In this document: positions 35,532-44,242 of the stretch, one piece after another
Position numbering within the stretch: the first letter of the stretch is position 1
Layout: each line of letters starts with the position of its first letter
Assembly (NCBI GenBank): GCA_963736175.1
Contig: CAVTNU010000009.1
Location: 1 to 64,000, forward strand
Source: Rhodoblastus sp963736175
GTDB taxonomy: Bacteria; Pseudomonadota; Alphaproteobacteria; Rhizobiales; Beijerinckiaceae
DNA: 64,000 bases
Direction: 5' to 3'
Program-made: the position numbers and the translations under genes
The notes under the pieces: generated by a model
Database searches by the model: none
What the model was told of the DNA's origin: nothing
The model's input: only the letters and a program-made list of their open reading frames with translations

Positions 35532-35663
35532 GACCCACCTTTAGAACGGATCGCATCGCGCCTTTTCGATGCGTCGGCCAGAACGCCCAAGCTTCGAGCG
35601 TCGGGACGCTTGCGCGAACAGCGACGTCGGTCGCCGCCGCCGGCCTTGAAGTCGTGGCGTCGC

Positions 35664-38639
35664 TTACGAGCGATCAAGGTCGTGCGGCAACCGGAATTCG
35701 ATAGTTTCGTCGCGACCTTCGGCGGTCGACACCTCGACGGGGCCTAGGCGGCTCAGCCACGACACCACGCCGCGAACGAGTTCTTCGGGCGCCGATGCGC
35801 CAGCGGTCACGCCAACAGCGCGCGCGCCTTCAACCCATTCGCTGCGCAATTCGCTGGCGTCGGCGATCAGATAGCTGGGAACGCCCATTTCGGCGCCGAT
35901 TTCGCACAGCCGGTTCGAGTTGGAGCTGTTTTTCGCGCCGACGACGAGCACGACGTCGACGGTCTTGCATAGTTCGCGAACCGCCATTTGCCGGTTTTGC
36001 GTGGCGTAGCAAATGTCGCGGGCGTCGGGACCGGTAAGGTCGCTGAAACGGCGGTGCAAGGCGGCGATAATGTCCATCGTGTCGCCGACGCTCAGCGTCG
36101 TTTGGGTGATATAGCTGACGGGCGCGTCGACTGGAATATCGAGCGCGTCGACATCCCGCTCGGTCTGGACGAGAAAGACCGGCCCGGCGATCTGTCCCAA
36201 CGTGCCTTCGACTTCCGGATGCCCGGCGTGGCCGATGAGAATCAGCGTTCGACCTTGCGCGACGTAACGCTTGCCCTGGTTGTGCACCTTGGTGACCAAC
36301 GGACATGTGGCGTTGTGGACGATCAGCGGTCGCGCCGCGGCCTCGTCTTCCACTTTCTTGGCGACGCCATGGGCGCTGAATATCGCCACCGCGCCATCGG
36401 GGATATCGGCGATTTCCTCGACAAACTTGGCGCCCTTCGATTTCAGCTCTTCGACTACGTGCCTGTTGTGCACGATTTCATGGCGGACATAGACTGGAGC
36501 TTCGTGCTTTTGCAGCGCGCGTTCGACAATTTCGATGGCGCGCACCACGCCGGCGCAAAAACCGCGAGGCTGCGCCAGCACCACGCGCATGGCGCCGCGT
36601 TTGGACGGGCGGCTGGGCGGCGCGGATTTCGGCGTCAAAGCGAGGGGCCGAAAAATTTTTCGATCGCGTCCGAGCGCGTCAAGCGCCTTGGCGACGATAC
36701 CAGCCGCATCGAGACCGGCGCTGGCGTACATCGCGGCCTGATCGTCCTGTGGCAGAAACACGTCGGGCAGCGTCATCGAGCGGACTTTCACGCCGCCGTC
36801 GAGGCGCCCGTGTTCGGCCAGCGTCTGCATGACATAGGAGCCAAAGCCGCCGATCGAACCTTCCTCGACGGTGATCAACAGTTCGTGTTCGTCCGCCAAT
36901 TGCAGGACCAGATCGACGTCCAAAGGCTTGGCGAAGCGGGCGTCGGCGACCGTGGTGGAAAGACCCAGTTCGGCCAACTCCGCCGCCGCTTTCGAGCATT
37001 CGGCGAGGCGCGCGCCAAAGGACAGCAACGCGACCGTCTGACCATGCTGGACAATGCGGCCTTTGCCGATCTCCAGCGCGACGCCGGATTCCGGTATCGT
37101 CACGCCTACGCCTTCGGCGCGCGGATAGCGTACCGCGCACGGTCGATCGTCGATCGTTGCGGCGGTGGCGATCATATGAGCGAGTTCGGCTTCGTCCGCC
37201 GCCGCCATCACGACAAAGCCCGGCAGGCAGCCAAGGTAGGCGATGTCGAAGGAGCCGGCGTGTGTTGGGCCGTCCGCGCCGACAAGACCGGCGCGATCGA
37301 TCATGAAGCGCACCGGCAGCGATTGCAGCGCGACGTCGTGCACCACCTGATCGTAACCGCGTTGCAGGAAGGTCGAGTAGATCGCGCAGAACGGCTTGTA
37401 GCCTTCAGTCGCAAGGCCGGCGGCGAACGTCACCGCATGCTGTTCCGCGATGCCGACGTCGAACATGCGGGAGGGAAAAGCCTTGGCGAAGATATCAAGG
37501 CCGGTTCCCGCCGGCATCGCCGCGGTTATCGCGACGATCTTGTCGTCCTTCTTGGCTTCCTTGATCAGGCATTCGGCGAAGACCTTGGTGTAGGACGGGG
37601 CTTTTGGCGCAGCCTTCGACTGCACGCCGGTGACGATGTCGAACTTCGTCACGCCGTGATATTTGTCGCTTGCCGCCTCCGCCGGCGCGTAGCCCTTGCC
37701 TTTTTGCGTGACGACATGCAGCAGGATAGGGCCGAATTCGGCGTCGCGAACGCTGTAAAGAGTGGGGATCAACTGATCGAGATCATGACCGTCGATCGGA
37801 CCGACGTAGCAAAAACCGAGCTCCTCGAACAAGGCGCCGCCAGCCGGCGCCAAGTCGCAGGGGCGCAGGAGCGAGCTTGGCGTCGGCGGCGGCGGTCGAC
37901 GCGCCAACTGGCGCGCGATGTCGGTGAGGGATCGAAATCCGGCGCCTGCTGTCAGGCGCGAAAAGTAATGCGTCATGGCGCCGACCGCCGGCGAGATCGA
38001 CATGCCGTTGTCGTTGAGAACCACGATCAGTCGGCTGTTTGTCGCTCCAGCGTTGTTCATCGCCTCGTACGCCATTCCGGCCGAGATCGAACCGTCGCCG
38101 ATCACCGCGATGACATGATGGCTCTTGCGATTGAAATCGCGCGCGGCGGCCATTCCCAGAGCCGCTGAAATCGACGTCGCGGCGTGGGCGGCCCCGAACG
38201 GATCGTATTCGCTCTCGCTGCGCTTGGTGAAACCGGAAAGACCGCCGCCGGAGCGCAGGGTGCGGATGCGATCGCCGCGTCCGGTCAGGATTTTGTGCGG
38301 ATAGGCCTGATGGCCGACATCCCAGACCAGGCGATCTTGCGGCGTATTAAACACGTAATGCAATGCGACAGTGAGCTCCACCACGCCGAGTCCGGCTCCC
38401 AAATGTCCTCCGGTGACGGCGACAGACTTGATGGTTTCCATGCGCAATTGTTCGGCGACGCGCGACAGTTCGCCGATGTCGCGCTGTCGCAAATCGTGGG
38501 GCCACTTCACGCGGTCAAGCAAACGTCTTTCCGCGCTCCCTGTGCTTTCCACGGACGAGGCGCCGCCCGAAGCGTTTTCGTCGACGGCTTCAAAGGTTGT
38601 CGGCCCAACTTCAATTCGAGGGATGTAGTCAGTTCTCAT
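35664..38639 (-). CDS. Dxs-IspH fusion (DXP synthase / HMBPP reductase)
   Basis: One uninterrupted 991-aa frame. Residues about 35-660 are a complete Dxs: GGHLGAGLGVVELTVALHYV, thiamine-diphosphate motif VIGDGSISAGMAYEAMNNAG, FDVGIAEQHAVTFAAGLA and DRAGLVGADGPTHAG. After a Pro/Lys/Ser-rich linker (660-683), residues 684-991 are a complete 308-aa IspH with cluster cysteines in PRGFCAGV (695), HNATCPLVTK (779) and RDICYATQ (876). Dxs makes 1-deoxyxylulose 5-phosphate from pyruvate and glyceraldehyde 3-phosphate; IspH makes IPP and DMAPP. An internal ATG at 36590 has no good ribosome site, so a true fusion is likely. Its place next to hpnH and hpnN suggests precursor supply for hopanoids. TAGGAGAG precedes the ATG. 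Confidence 0.93.
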   Translation of the reverse strand: MRTDYIPRIEVGPTTFEAVDENASGGASSVESTGSAERRLLDRVKWPHDLRQRDIGELSRVAEQLRMETIKSVAVTGGHLGAGLGVVELTVALHYVFNTPQDRLVWDVGHQAYPHKILTGRGDRIRTLRSGGGLSGFTKRSESEYDPFGAAHAATSISAALGMAAARDFNRKSHHVIAVIGDGSISAGMAYEAMNNAGATNSRLIVVLNDNGMSISPAVGAMTHYFSRLTAGAGFRSLTDIARQLARRPPPPTPSSLLRPCDLAPAGGALFEELGFCYVGPIDGHDLDQLIPTLYSVRDAEFGPILLHVVTQKGKGYAPAEAASDKYHGVTKFDIVTGVQSKAAPKAPSYTKVFAECLIKEAKKDDKIVAITAAMPAGTGLDIFAKAFPSRMFDVGIAEQHAVTFAAGLATEGYKPFCAIYSTFLQRGYDQVVHDVALQSLPVRFMIDRAGLVGADGPTHAGSFDIAYLGCLPGFVVMAAADEAELAHMIATAATIDDRPCAVRYPRAEGVGVTIPESGVALEIGKGRIVQHGQTVALLSFGARLAECSKAAAELAELGLSTTVADARFAKPLDVDLVLQLADEHELLITVEEGSIGGFGSYVMQTLAEHGRLDGGVKVRSMTLPDVFLPQDDQAAMYASAGLDAAGIVAKALDALGRDRKIFRPLALTPKSAPPSRPSKRGAMRVVLAQPRGFCAGVVRAIEIVERALQKHEAPVYVRHEIVHNRHVVEELKSKGAKFVEEIADIPDGAVAIFSAHGVAKKVEDEAAARPLIVHNATCPLVTKVHNQGKRYVAQGRTLILIGHAGHPEVEGTLGQIAGPVFLVQTERDVDALDIPVDAPVSYITQTTLSVGDTMDIIAALHRRFSDLTGPDARDICYATQNRQMAVRELCKTVDVVLVVGAKNSSNSNRLCEIGAEMGVPSYLIADASELRSEWVEGARAVGVTAGASAPEELVRGVVSWLSRLGPVEVSTAEGRDETIEFRLPHDLDRS

Positions 38640-38953
38640 CTCTCCTACCCCCGTATTCCCCGGCCGTATTTATATCTGTGCCTCCGGCCTCTCTATGCTA
38701 AACTCGGAAAATACTTAGGCGGGAGACTCGGGAAGTCCGCATGCGTTGGCGGCAAACGTCCGCACGAACCGCGCCGCTAGCGGTTTCGTCGCCGCGTGAT
38801 CAAACCGTAACAATTTGTTATACATTGCGAAAACTTGAGCTTTTCTTGCGCAGCGCTTGATGCGCGACATCGCCACAGCCGGCGCAGTCGAGCGACGGGA
38901 TTGAGCTGGCGCTTAGGCGCGCGAATAGCGATTGCCGTCGCTAAATATCGAAT
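38640..38953. other. intergenic region upstream of Dxs-IspH
   Basis: 314 bp without a gene. 38810-38850 is AT-rich (AACAATTTGTTATACATTGC) and may contain the promoter of the fusion gene. No terminator hairpin with a T-run and no known riboswitch is visible. Confidence 0.4.
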
Positions 38954-39469
38954 TTATCGCGTCAGAACGACATCCACGCGGGCCACGTCGCCGTGATGCG
39001 GCCTGAGACTGAACACCTGTCGATGACCGTCCGCCCTCAGCGACGTCGAGGCTGAAAAGCCGGCCCCGGAAACCGCGCCGCTAAATCGGCCGTCGATGAT
39101 CCGGCCGCGAACGCTGCCCGAGACATCGCGCGTCGTCTCCTGCCAATCGCCGTGAACGCTGTCTCCATCAGCGACGATATGGGTGCGGATGTCGAACCGA
39201 TAGCTGTCGCTGGCGCAAACCAGGGTTTGCATAAGCGTTTCGCCTCGTCCTGAAACAGACCCGTTGGCGCGGCAATGAATAGGTTCGCGCGTGCCGTCGG
39301 AGCTGGCTACTTCGCCTGAGCCGCGCCAGGATCCGATGAATTTGGCAAATGGACCGCCCGCCTCCAGCGCGCTCACTCGTATCGGCGACAGCAGCGCGCT
39401 TGCGAGTCCTAAAGCCAAAGTCATTCGCTTCGTCGAAGGATAGACGGGCAATGCGCTGAACGCTGACAT
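38954..39469 (-). CDS. exported hypothetical protein
   Basis: A 171-aa protein with an N-terminal signal-like helix (MTLALGLASALLSPIRVSAL) and a beta-rich mature domain (FAKFIGSWRGSGEVASSDG, MQTLVCASDSYRFDIRTHIV, GDWQETTRDVSGSVRG) that resembles lipocalin-like or META/DUF-type periplasmic folds with a repeated strand pattern. I do not recognise the family precisely. ATG 39469 has a perfect AGGAGGAAG ribosome site that begins at the stop of the RND gene, so it is co-transcribed with that exporter and may be its periplasmic partner. Confidence 0.75.
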   Translation of the reverse strand: MSAFSALPVYPSTKRMTLALGLASALLSPIRVSALEAGGPFAKFIGSWRGSGEVASSDGTREPIHCRANGSVSGRGETLMQTLVCASDSYRFDIRTHIVADGDSVHGDWQETTRDVSGSVRGRIIDGRFSGAVSGAGFSASTSLRADGHRQVFSLRPHHGDVARVDVVLTR

Positions 39470-39480
39470 GACTTCCTCCT

Positions 39481-41850
39481 TTAAAGATCTGGTTGTGGCG
39501 GTGTATTTCGCGCGCGACGCATGAGAAACGTGATCGTCGGGCGCAGGATCAGCAGATCGGCGACCAGCGCGGCGAGCATGGCGAAGGCGCTGAGCCAGCC
39601 GAACAGTCGCAGCATAGGCAGATTGGAGATTGTCAGCGCCTCCAGTCCGCACGCCAGTACAAAAGTCGTCAGTAACAGCGCCGGACCAACGAGGACGGTC
39701 GAACGCGCCACGGCTATCGCAGGGTCCGCCTCGGGACGATCCTCACGCCACATACGATTTAGGAAATGAATCGTCGCGCTCAACCCCAAGCCAAAGGATA
39801 CTGTCAACGCGACGATGCTGGCGAACTGAAGTCCGTCGCCCAGCGCCCGCAGCAAGGAACCCGCCGCGACAACCGGGAATATTCCCGGCGGCAGGCAGGC
39901 CAACATGACAGGAACGGAACGGAAGGCCGCGCCTATAAAAGCGGCGATGAAGGCGAATTCCAGGGTCAGTCCGCGATTGAGCTTGTTGATCATGCCGGCG
40001 CTGTTGCGCGCGGCGATGATCGAAAGGCCGGTCGGTTCGATCACGTAGCTCGGATGGCGCGCGCGCACCGCGTCCAGCCGCTCGTTCAACTGCGTGACGA
40101 TGGGCAGCAGCCGCGCGAATTCCTTGTCCGGCACGCGGCCGGAAACGATCGCCGCGCCTTGATCTTGCGACACGAAACGCCGCACGAGAAATTGCGGCAA
40201 CAAATCGACATATTTTTTCAACGTGCCGATATCCGCTTTGCCGAGTTTCTGGTCGAGCCAGCGACGCAGGGTTTCGAGCGACCAAACGTTGCCGACGCCA
40301 GGCTGCTGCTCCAGCGCTTGATGCGCTTCGGCAATGACGGCGAGCGTCTCCGGCGCATATAAACTCGCGCCTTTGGGAAATTTGATAAACACGTCGATCG
40401 GATTGGCGCCAGTCAATTTGGCGTCGAGCTGGCCGCTCGCGCGCACCGCCTGACGTTGATCGGGAACTTGATCGGCGAGCCGGTAACGCGGCTGCAATCC
40501 GGCGTAGACCGTGCCAAGACTGCAAACGATCAGGAGGCCGACGCCGCTGTTAAGGCCAGGCCGGCGCGTCATCTGCCGGGCGATCCATTCACAAAAGCGA
40601 CGCAGCGCCTGAACGCCCGTGTCGGCGCCAGCCAATCTCGCGACGAAAGCCTCCTGCTCCGGCGCCAGCAGGACGCCGAGAAGCGGAGTCAACGAAAGCA
40701 CCGCAACCAACGCGATGACGGTGGACACGAAGCCCGCTTCGCCGAAGGTGCGAATGAGCTCGGAGTCGGAGAACAGCAGCCCGAGCAGCGACAGGGCAGC
40801 CGTCGCATGGGTCAGCACGCAGGCTGGTCCCACCACGGTTATCGCGTTCGGGAACGCCGTTCGCTTGCTTTCGCCCGCCATCATCCGGTCGCGCGCGGCG
40901 AACGTCAGCTGCATGCTGTCGGAGAAACTGATCACCATGATCAACGGCGTCATGACGTTGAGAAACATGTTCAGCCGAAAGCCCAACCACCCGAGCGCGC
41001 CCAATGCGAGAATAATGGCGAGCAGCGGCGGCGCCGCGGCCACGATCATGAAGGATACGCGGCGAAAGAACAAAATGGCGACGCAGCAGCCGGCCAGAAA
41101 TCCGATCGCGTTATAGAGAATACGGTCGCGTTCGAGAGCGTTGCGGATTTCCAGCTGCATCACCGGCACGCCGGACAATTGCGCCGACAAGTCTACGCCT
41201 TGCAGATCATCTTTTACGGTCCGGCGTATCTCGTCGATGACGGGTTCGAGTTGCGAGCCTTCGACGACCGAGGGCTCCAGCGACAGCGCCACGAGCGCAA
41301 GATCGCCGTCGTTCGACAGCAGTTTGCCGCGAACCAGATCGTTGTTCATGACCTGCTCAATCAATTTTCGATAATCGGCGCCATCCGGCAACGGGTCGGG
41401 AAACAGCGGTTTGGGAAGTCCGCCCTGGTCGGCGGGCTGGCGCGCTGAGAACATCGAAATGACGCCGCGCGCGCCGTCCACAAGCTGCACGTCCGCAGTC
41501 AGCGCGCGCAATTTCTCGACCGAATCGCGCGTCAGCAGGGCTTTGCCTTCGATCACGATCAGCACGTCAAATTCGTTTGACGGAAACGTCCGAGAAACTT
41601 GTTCAAATAGTCTGAACTCGGGCGTGTCGGATCGAAACAACTGGCTCAGGGAATCGTCGACTTTGATCCTCTGAATGCCAATGACGGCCGCCGCCGTCAA
41701 CGCCGCGACGATCAGCATGGACGCTTTCGGCGCGCGCAACGCCAAGTGTCCGATGCCCTCCAGGCCCAAAGCGACGCGAAGACGGCTTGGTTCGTCCACG
41801 GCGGTTTCGCGCACGCCGTCACAGTCATCGCCCTTTTCGCGATCAGCCAT
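39481..41850 (-). CDS. RND/MMPL-family transporter, third type
   Basis: A 789-aa membrane protein with the RND layout: N-terminal helix (SMLIVAALTAAAVIGIQRIK), periplasmic domain beginning DDSLSQLFRSDTPEFR, helices with MTPLIMVISFSDSMQLTFAA, a second periplasmic domain, and C-terminal helices with IVALTVSFGLGLSATIHFLN. It is shorter than and clearly distinct from the two HpnN proteins and resembles the MMPL lipid exporters. Substrate unknown; a lipid is inferred from family and from the neighbouring hopanoid genes. It precedes the exported 171-aa protein in one operon. Confidence 0.88.
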   Translation of the reverse strand: MADREKGDDCDGVRETAVDEPSRLRVALGLEGIGHLALRAPKASMLIVAALTAAAVIGIQRIKVDDSLSQLFRSDTPEFRLFEQVSRTFPSNEFDVLIVIEGKALLTRDSVEKLRALTADVQLVDGARGVISMFSARQPADQGGLPKPLFPDPLPDGADYRKLIEQVMNNDLVRGKLLSNDGDLALVALSLEPSVVEGSQLEPVIDEIRRTVKDDLQGVDLSAQLSGVPVMQLEIRNALERDRILYNAIGFLAGCCVAILFFRRVSFMIVAAAPPLLAIILALGALGWLGFRLNMFLNVMTPLIMVISFSDSMQLTFAARDRMMAGESKRTAFPNAITVVGPACVLTHATAALSLLGLLFSDSELIRTFGEAGFVSTVIALVAVLSLTPLLGVLLAPEQEAFVARLAGADTGVQALRRFCEWIARQMTRRPGLNSGVGLLIVCSLGTVYAGLQPRYRLADQVPDQRQAVRASGQLDAKLTGANPIDVFIKFPKGASLYAPETLAVIAEAHQALEQQPGVGNVWSLETLRRWLDQKLGKADIGTLKKYVDLLPQFLVRRFVSQDQGAAIVSGRVPDKEFARLLPIVTQLNERLDAVRARHPSYVIEPTGLSIIAARNSAGMINKLNRGLTLEFAFIAAFIGAAFRSVPVMLACLPPGIFPVVAAGSLLRALGDGLQFASIVALTVSFGLGLSATIHFLNRMWREDRPEADPAIAVARSTVLVGPALLLTTFVLACGLEALTISNLPMLRLFGWLSAFAMLAALVADLLILRPTITFLMRRARNTPPQPDL

Positions 41851-42192
41851 GATGGAAATGCCCCGGCGTCAAATCGGCCAACAGTCGCGCCGCCGCCGCG
41901 CTCAAATTGGCGCGGTGTCTAGCGTGCGTGCGTTGTGTTGCGCAGATTGAACCGAACCGGCGACAAATCAACCCCGCTACGTATTTTCCGCAGGGTCCGC
42001 GTGGTCCGCATGCCGCCGGCGGTGATCGCGCAAGCGGCGGGGCATTCCGATTTGGAATGGTCGTATCAAATTGCGGGAGGCTGAATTGACGAGCGCGTCA
42101 AACGGAAGATCAGACGCGCCCTCTCCAGGCGCGTCTATCCGTCGGAGTCGTCTTGTTCGTCCAGCTTTTTTTGCGATGCGCGCGCGTCGAAG
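41851..42192. other. intergenic region with strong hairpin
   Basis: No gene seen. A 9-bp stem AGACGCGCC (42112-42120) and GGCGCGTCT (42128-42136) with a 7-base loop lies just beyond the end of the chemoreceptor gene; there is no T-run close by on the minus strand, so it is at best a weak terminator. The rest probably holds the RND gene promoter. Confidence 0.4.
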
Positions 42193-43875
42193 TCAGGCGG
42201 CGCGCACCTGCGCCAGGAACGCCTCGCATTCGCGGCGCAACTGGGCGGTCTGGTCGGCAAGCTCCGATGTGGAATTGAGCACATTGTCGGCGGCTTGGCC
42301 GGACGAGGCGGAGGCGTTGCGCACTTCCTCGATCACATTGGCAAGCTCGGCGTTGCGTTCAGAGGCCTCTTGCACATTCAGAGCGATGGCGCGCGTCGCC
42401 TGGCCCTGCGCGTCGACGGAGCCGGCGATGGTGAAAGCGATCGAGTTGACCTCTTGCGTGGCGCCAGTCATCTGCGAAATGCATTGCGAGGCTTCGCTCG
42501 AGGCCTTCTGCACCGAGGCGATCTGCGCCGCGATTTCCGACGTGGCTTTCGCGGTCTGCTCCGCCAGCGATTTGACCTCTTGAGCGACGACGGCGAAGCC
42601 GCGGCCGGACTCGCCGGCTCTCGCCGCTTCGATAGTGGCGTTCAAGGCCAGCATATTGGTCTGTTGGGCGATGGCGGTGATGATTTCGACGATGCCGCCG
42701 ATGCGTTCGACGGCGCCCGCCAATTCGCCCATGCGCGCGTTGGTCATTTCCGCTTCGCTCGCGGCGGTCGAGGAAATTGACCGGGCGCGCGAGGTATGAT
42801 CGCCGATTTCCTGAACCGAGAAAGACAATTCCTCGGCGGCGACGGATACCGATTGAACATTTTCAGAGGCGATGCGCGCCGCCTTGGCGCCGATCTCGGC
42901 TTGATCGCCGGCTTGTTTGGCGCTGCCGACCATTGCGCCGGCAAGGTCTTGAAGCCGCCGAGCCGAGTTGGTGACGGCGGCGGCCACGCTTCCCACCGCG
43001 TTTTCGAAATGTTGCGCCAGACCCAGCATTTCCTGCCTGCGCGCGGATTCGACGCTGGCGCGGTTGGCCTCGCGCTGCTCCGACTCCACTCTAGCCCCGT
43101 CAACCGCCTTATGTTTGAATCTCTCCACGGCGCGGCCCATGTCGCCGATCTCGTCGCTTTCGTCGAGGCCGGGCAAGATGATGTCGAAATCGCCTTGCGC
43201 CATCTTGTTCATCGCGGCCGTCGTCGTCTGCATCCGGCGCGAAATCGCCCGGCCGATTAAAACGGCGACAAGGGAGAACAGAGCGAGCAAAGGCGTAACG
43301 AGAACCGTCAGTTTGGCGACGATCGCCAACGTTAAGTCAAAAATATCGTCCCTATAGGCGCCGGCGCCGAGATAGAGCCCCAATTCCGGCAACGGCGCGA
43401 CATAAGTCACCTTGTCCGAAAGCTGACTGTTTCCGAGCTTGGGCCAGGCGTATTCGATAAAGCCGGCATGGCCGGCGCGCGCCAGTTCGTTCAACGCCTT
43501 GCTGAAAGACTGTCCCTGGGGACCGGCGTCGGTGGACATGTTCCGCCCTTCCAGGGCGGCGTCGGGATGCATGCGCATCACTTCATTCTTGTCGACGAGA
43601 AAGAAATAGCCCTGTTTGCCGATGCGGATTGGCCGCAAAAGCTCCATGATGCGACGCAGGGCGCCTTCTCCGTCCTGGCTTCCGCTGGCGCGCAACATCG
43701 ACGCGGCGATTTCGACCTCGTGTTGCAACTCGGCCTGTTGGCTGGAGTAAAGGGCGTTGTTGAAACTGTAAATCGCCAGGCTGGTGCCGACGGCCATGGT
43801 GGCGAGCGCCATAGCGGTTAGAGCCATCACCTTGCGGACAATGGTGAATCGAAAAGGAAGGCGGATCGCGCTCAT
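42193..43875 (-). CDS. methyl-accepting chemotaxis protein with Cache sensor
   Basis: A 560-aa chemoreceptor. A first membrane helix (ALTAMALATMAVGTSLAIYS) is followed by a single Cache periplasmic domain (IRIGKQGYFFLVDKNEVM, KVTYVAPLPELGLYLGAGAY), a second helix (LTVLVTPLLALFSLVAVLIG), HAMP, and the signalling hairpin whose tip is IEIITAIAQQTNMLALNATI-like (read here VEIITAIAQQTNMLALNATI) then EAARAGESGRGFAVVAQEV. It would control CheA. No che genes lie nearby. ATG 43875 (MSAIRLPFRF) is preferred to 43938, which adds a polar tail. Ligand unknown; single-Cache receptors often bind small carboxylates. Confidence 0.92.
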   Translation of the reverse strand: MSAIRLPFRFTIVRKVMALTAMALATMAVGTSLAIYSFNNALYSSQQAELQHEVEIAASMLRASGSQDGEGALRRIMELLRPIRIGKQGYFFLVDKNEVMRMHPDAALEGRNMSTDAGPQGQSFSKALNELARAGHAGFIEYAWPKLGNSQLSDKVTYVAPLPELGLYLGAGAYRDDIFDLTLAIVAKLTVLVTPLLALFSLVAVLIGRAISRRMQTTTAAMNKMAQGDFDIILPGLDESDEIGDMGRAVERFKHKAVDGARVESEQREANRASVESARRQEMLGLAQHFENAVGSVAAAVTNSARRLQDLAGAMVGSAKQAGDQAEIGAKAARIASENVQSVSVAAEELSFSVQEIGDHTSRARSISSTAASEAEMTNARMGELAGAVERIGGIVEIITAIAQQTNMLALNATIEAARAGESGRGFAVVAQEVKSLAEQTAKATSEIAAQIASVQKASSEASQCISQMTGATQEVNSIAFTIAGSVDAQGQATRAIALNVQEASERNAELANVIEEVRNASASSGQAADNVLNSTSELADQTAQLRRECEAFLAQVRAA

Positions 43876-44242
43876 GAGCTGGAAACCGGAAAAAAGAGCT
43901 TTGCGGAAGGATTGCCGCCGCCGAAAATAGGACGGCAATCTGGATCGAAGCTGACGTGTCGGGTAAAGCCGCGTCAGGTTTTCGCTGTTCTATCGCATCG
44001 GCTTTAATTTTTTGTCACGCAGGCGCTGTGAAACGAATTTGACTGGACCGCGTCGGCGCGAACTTGCGAGCGCGTTGATGGTGCTTTACGGAATATAACG
44101 TTAAGGCAATAAATTGCAGACAGTTTTAAAATTATTCTAAGAATGGCGATGCGGCTTGAGCCGCGGTCGGCAAAGGCGGTAAGTCTTACCATGCGGTCGG
44201 CGAGGTCGGCGAAACGCGAAACGATGGGTAGGGAACGGATTG
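43876..44242. other. divergent intergenic region, chemoreceptor / porin
   Basis: 367 bp without a gene. The half near the porin is AT-rich and includes an Irr-like box (44125-44141), listed separately. GGGTAGGGAACGG at 44226-44238 precedes the porin start as ribosome site. Confidence 0.5.
44125..44141. promoter_or_regulatory. degenerate Irr-like box upstream of porin
   Basis: TTTAAAA-TTA-TTCTAAG compares with the iron control element TTTAGAA-N3-TTCTAAA, with one mismatch in each arm. It lies about 100 bp before the porin start. A weaker relative of the box before the peroxidase gene. Confidence 0.35.

Noticed and set aside
36588..36590. Separate ispH gene starting at the internal ATG of the fusion.
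   Set aside because: No stop codon between the two halves and no ribosome site before the ATG.
35988..38168. Plus-strand 726-codon open frame opposite Dxs-IspH.
   Set aside because: Shadow frame rich in Arg, Gly and Asp with no recognisable domain.
42112..42136. Rho-independent terminator after the chemoreceptor gene.
   Set aside because: The stem is good but no T-run follows on the minus strand, so it is only noted as a hairpin.
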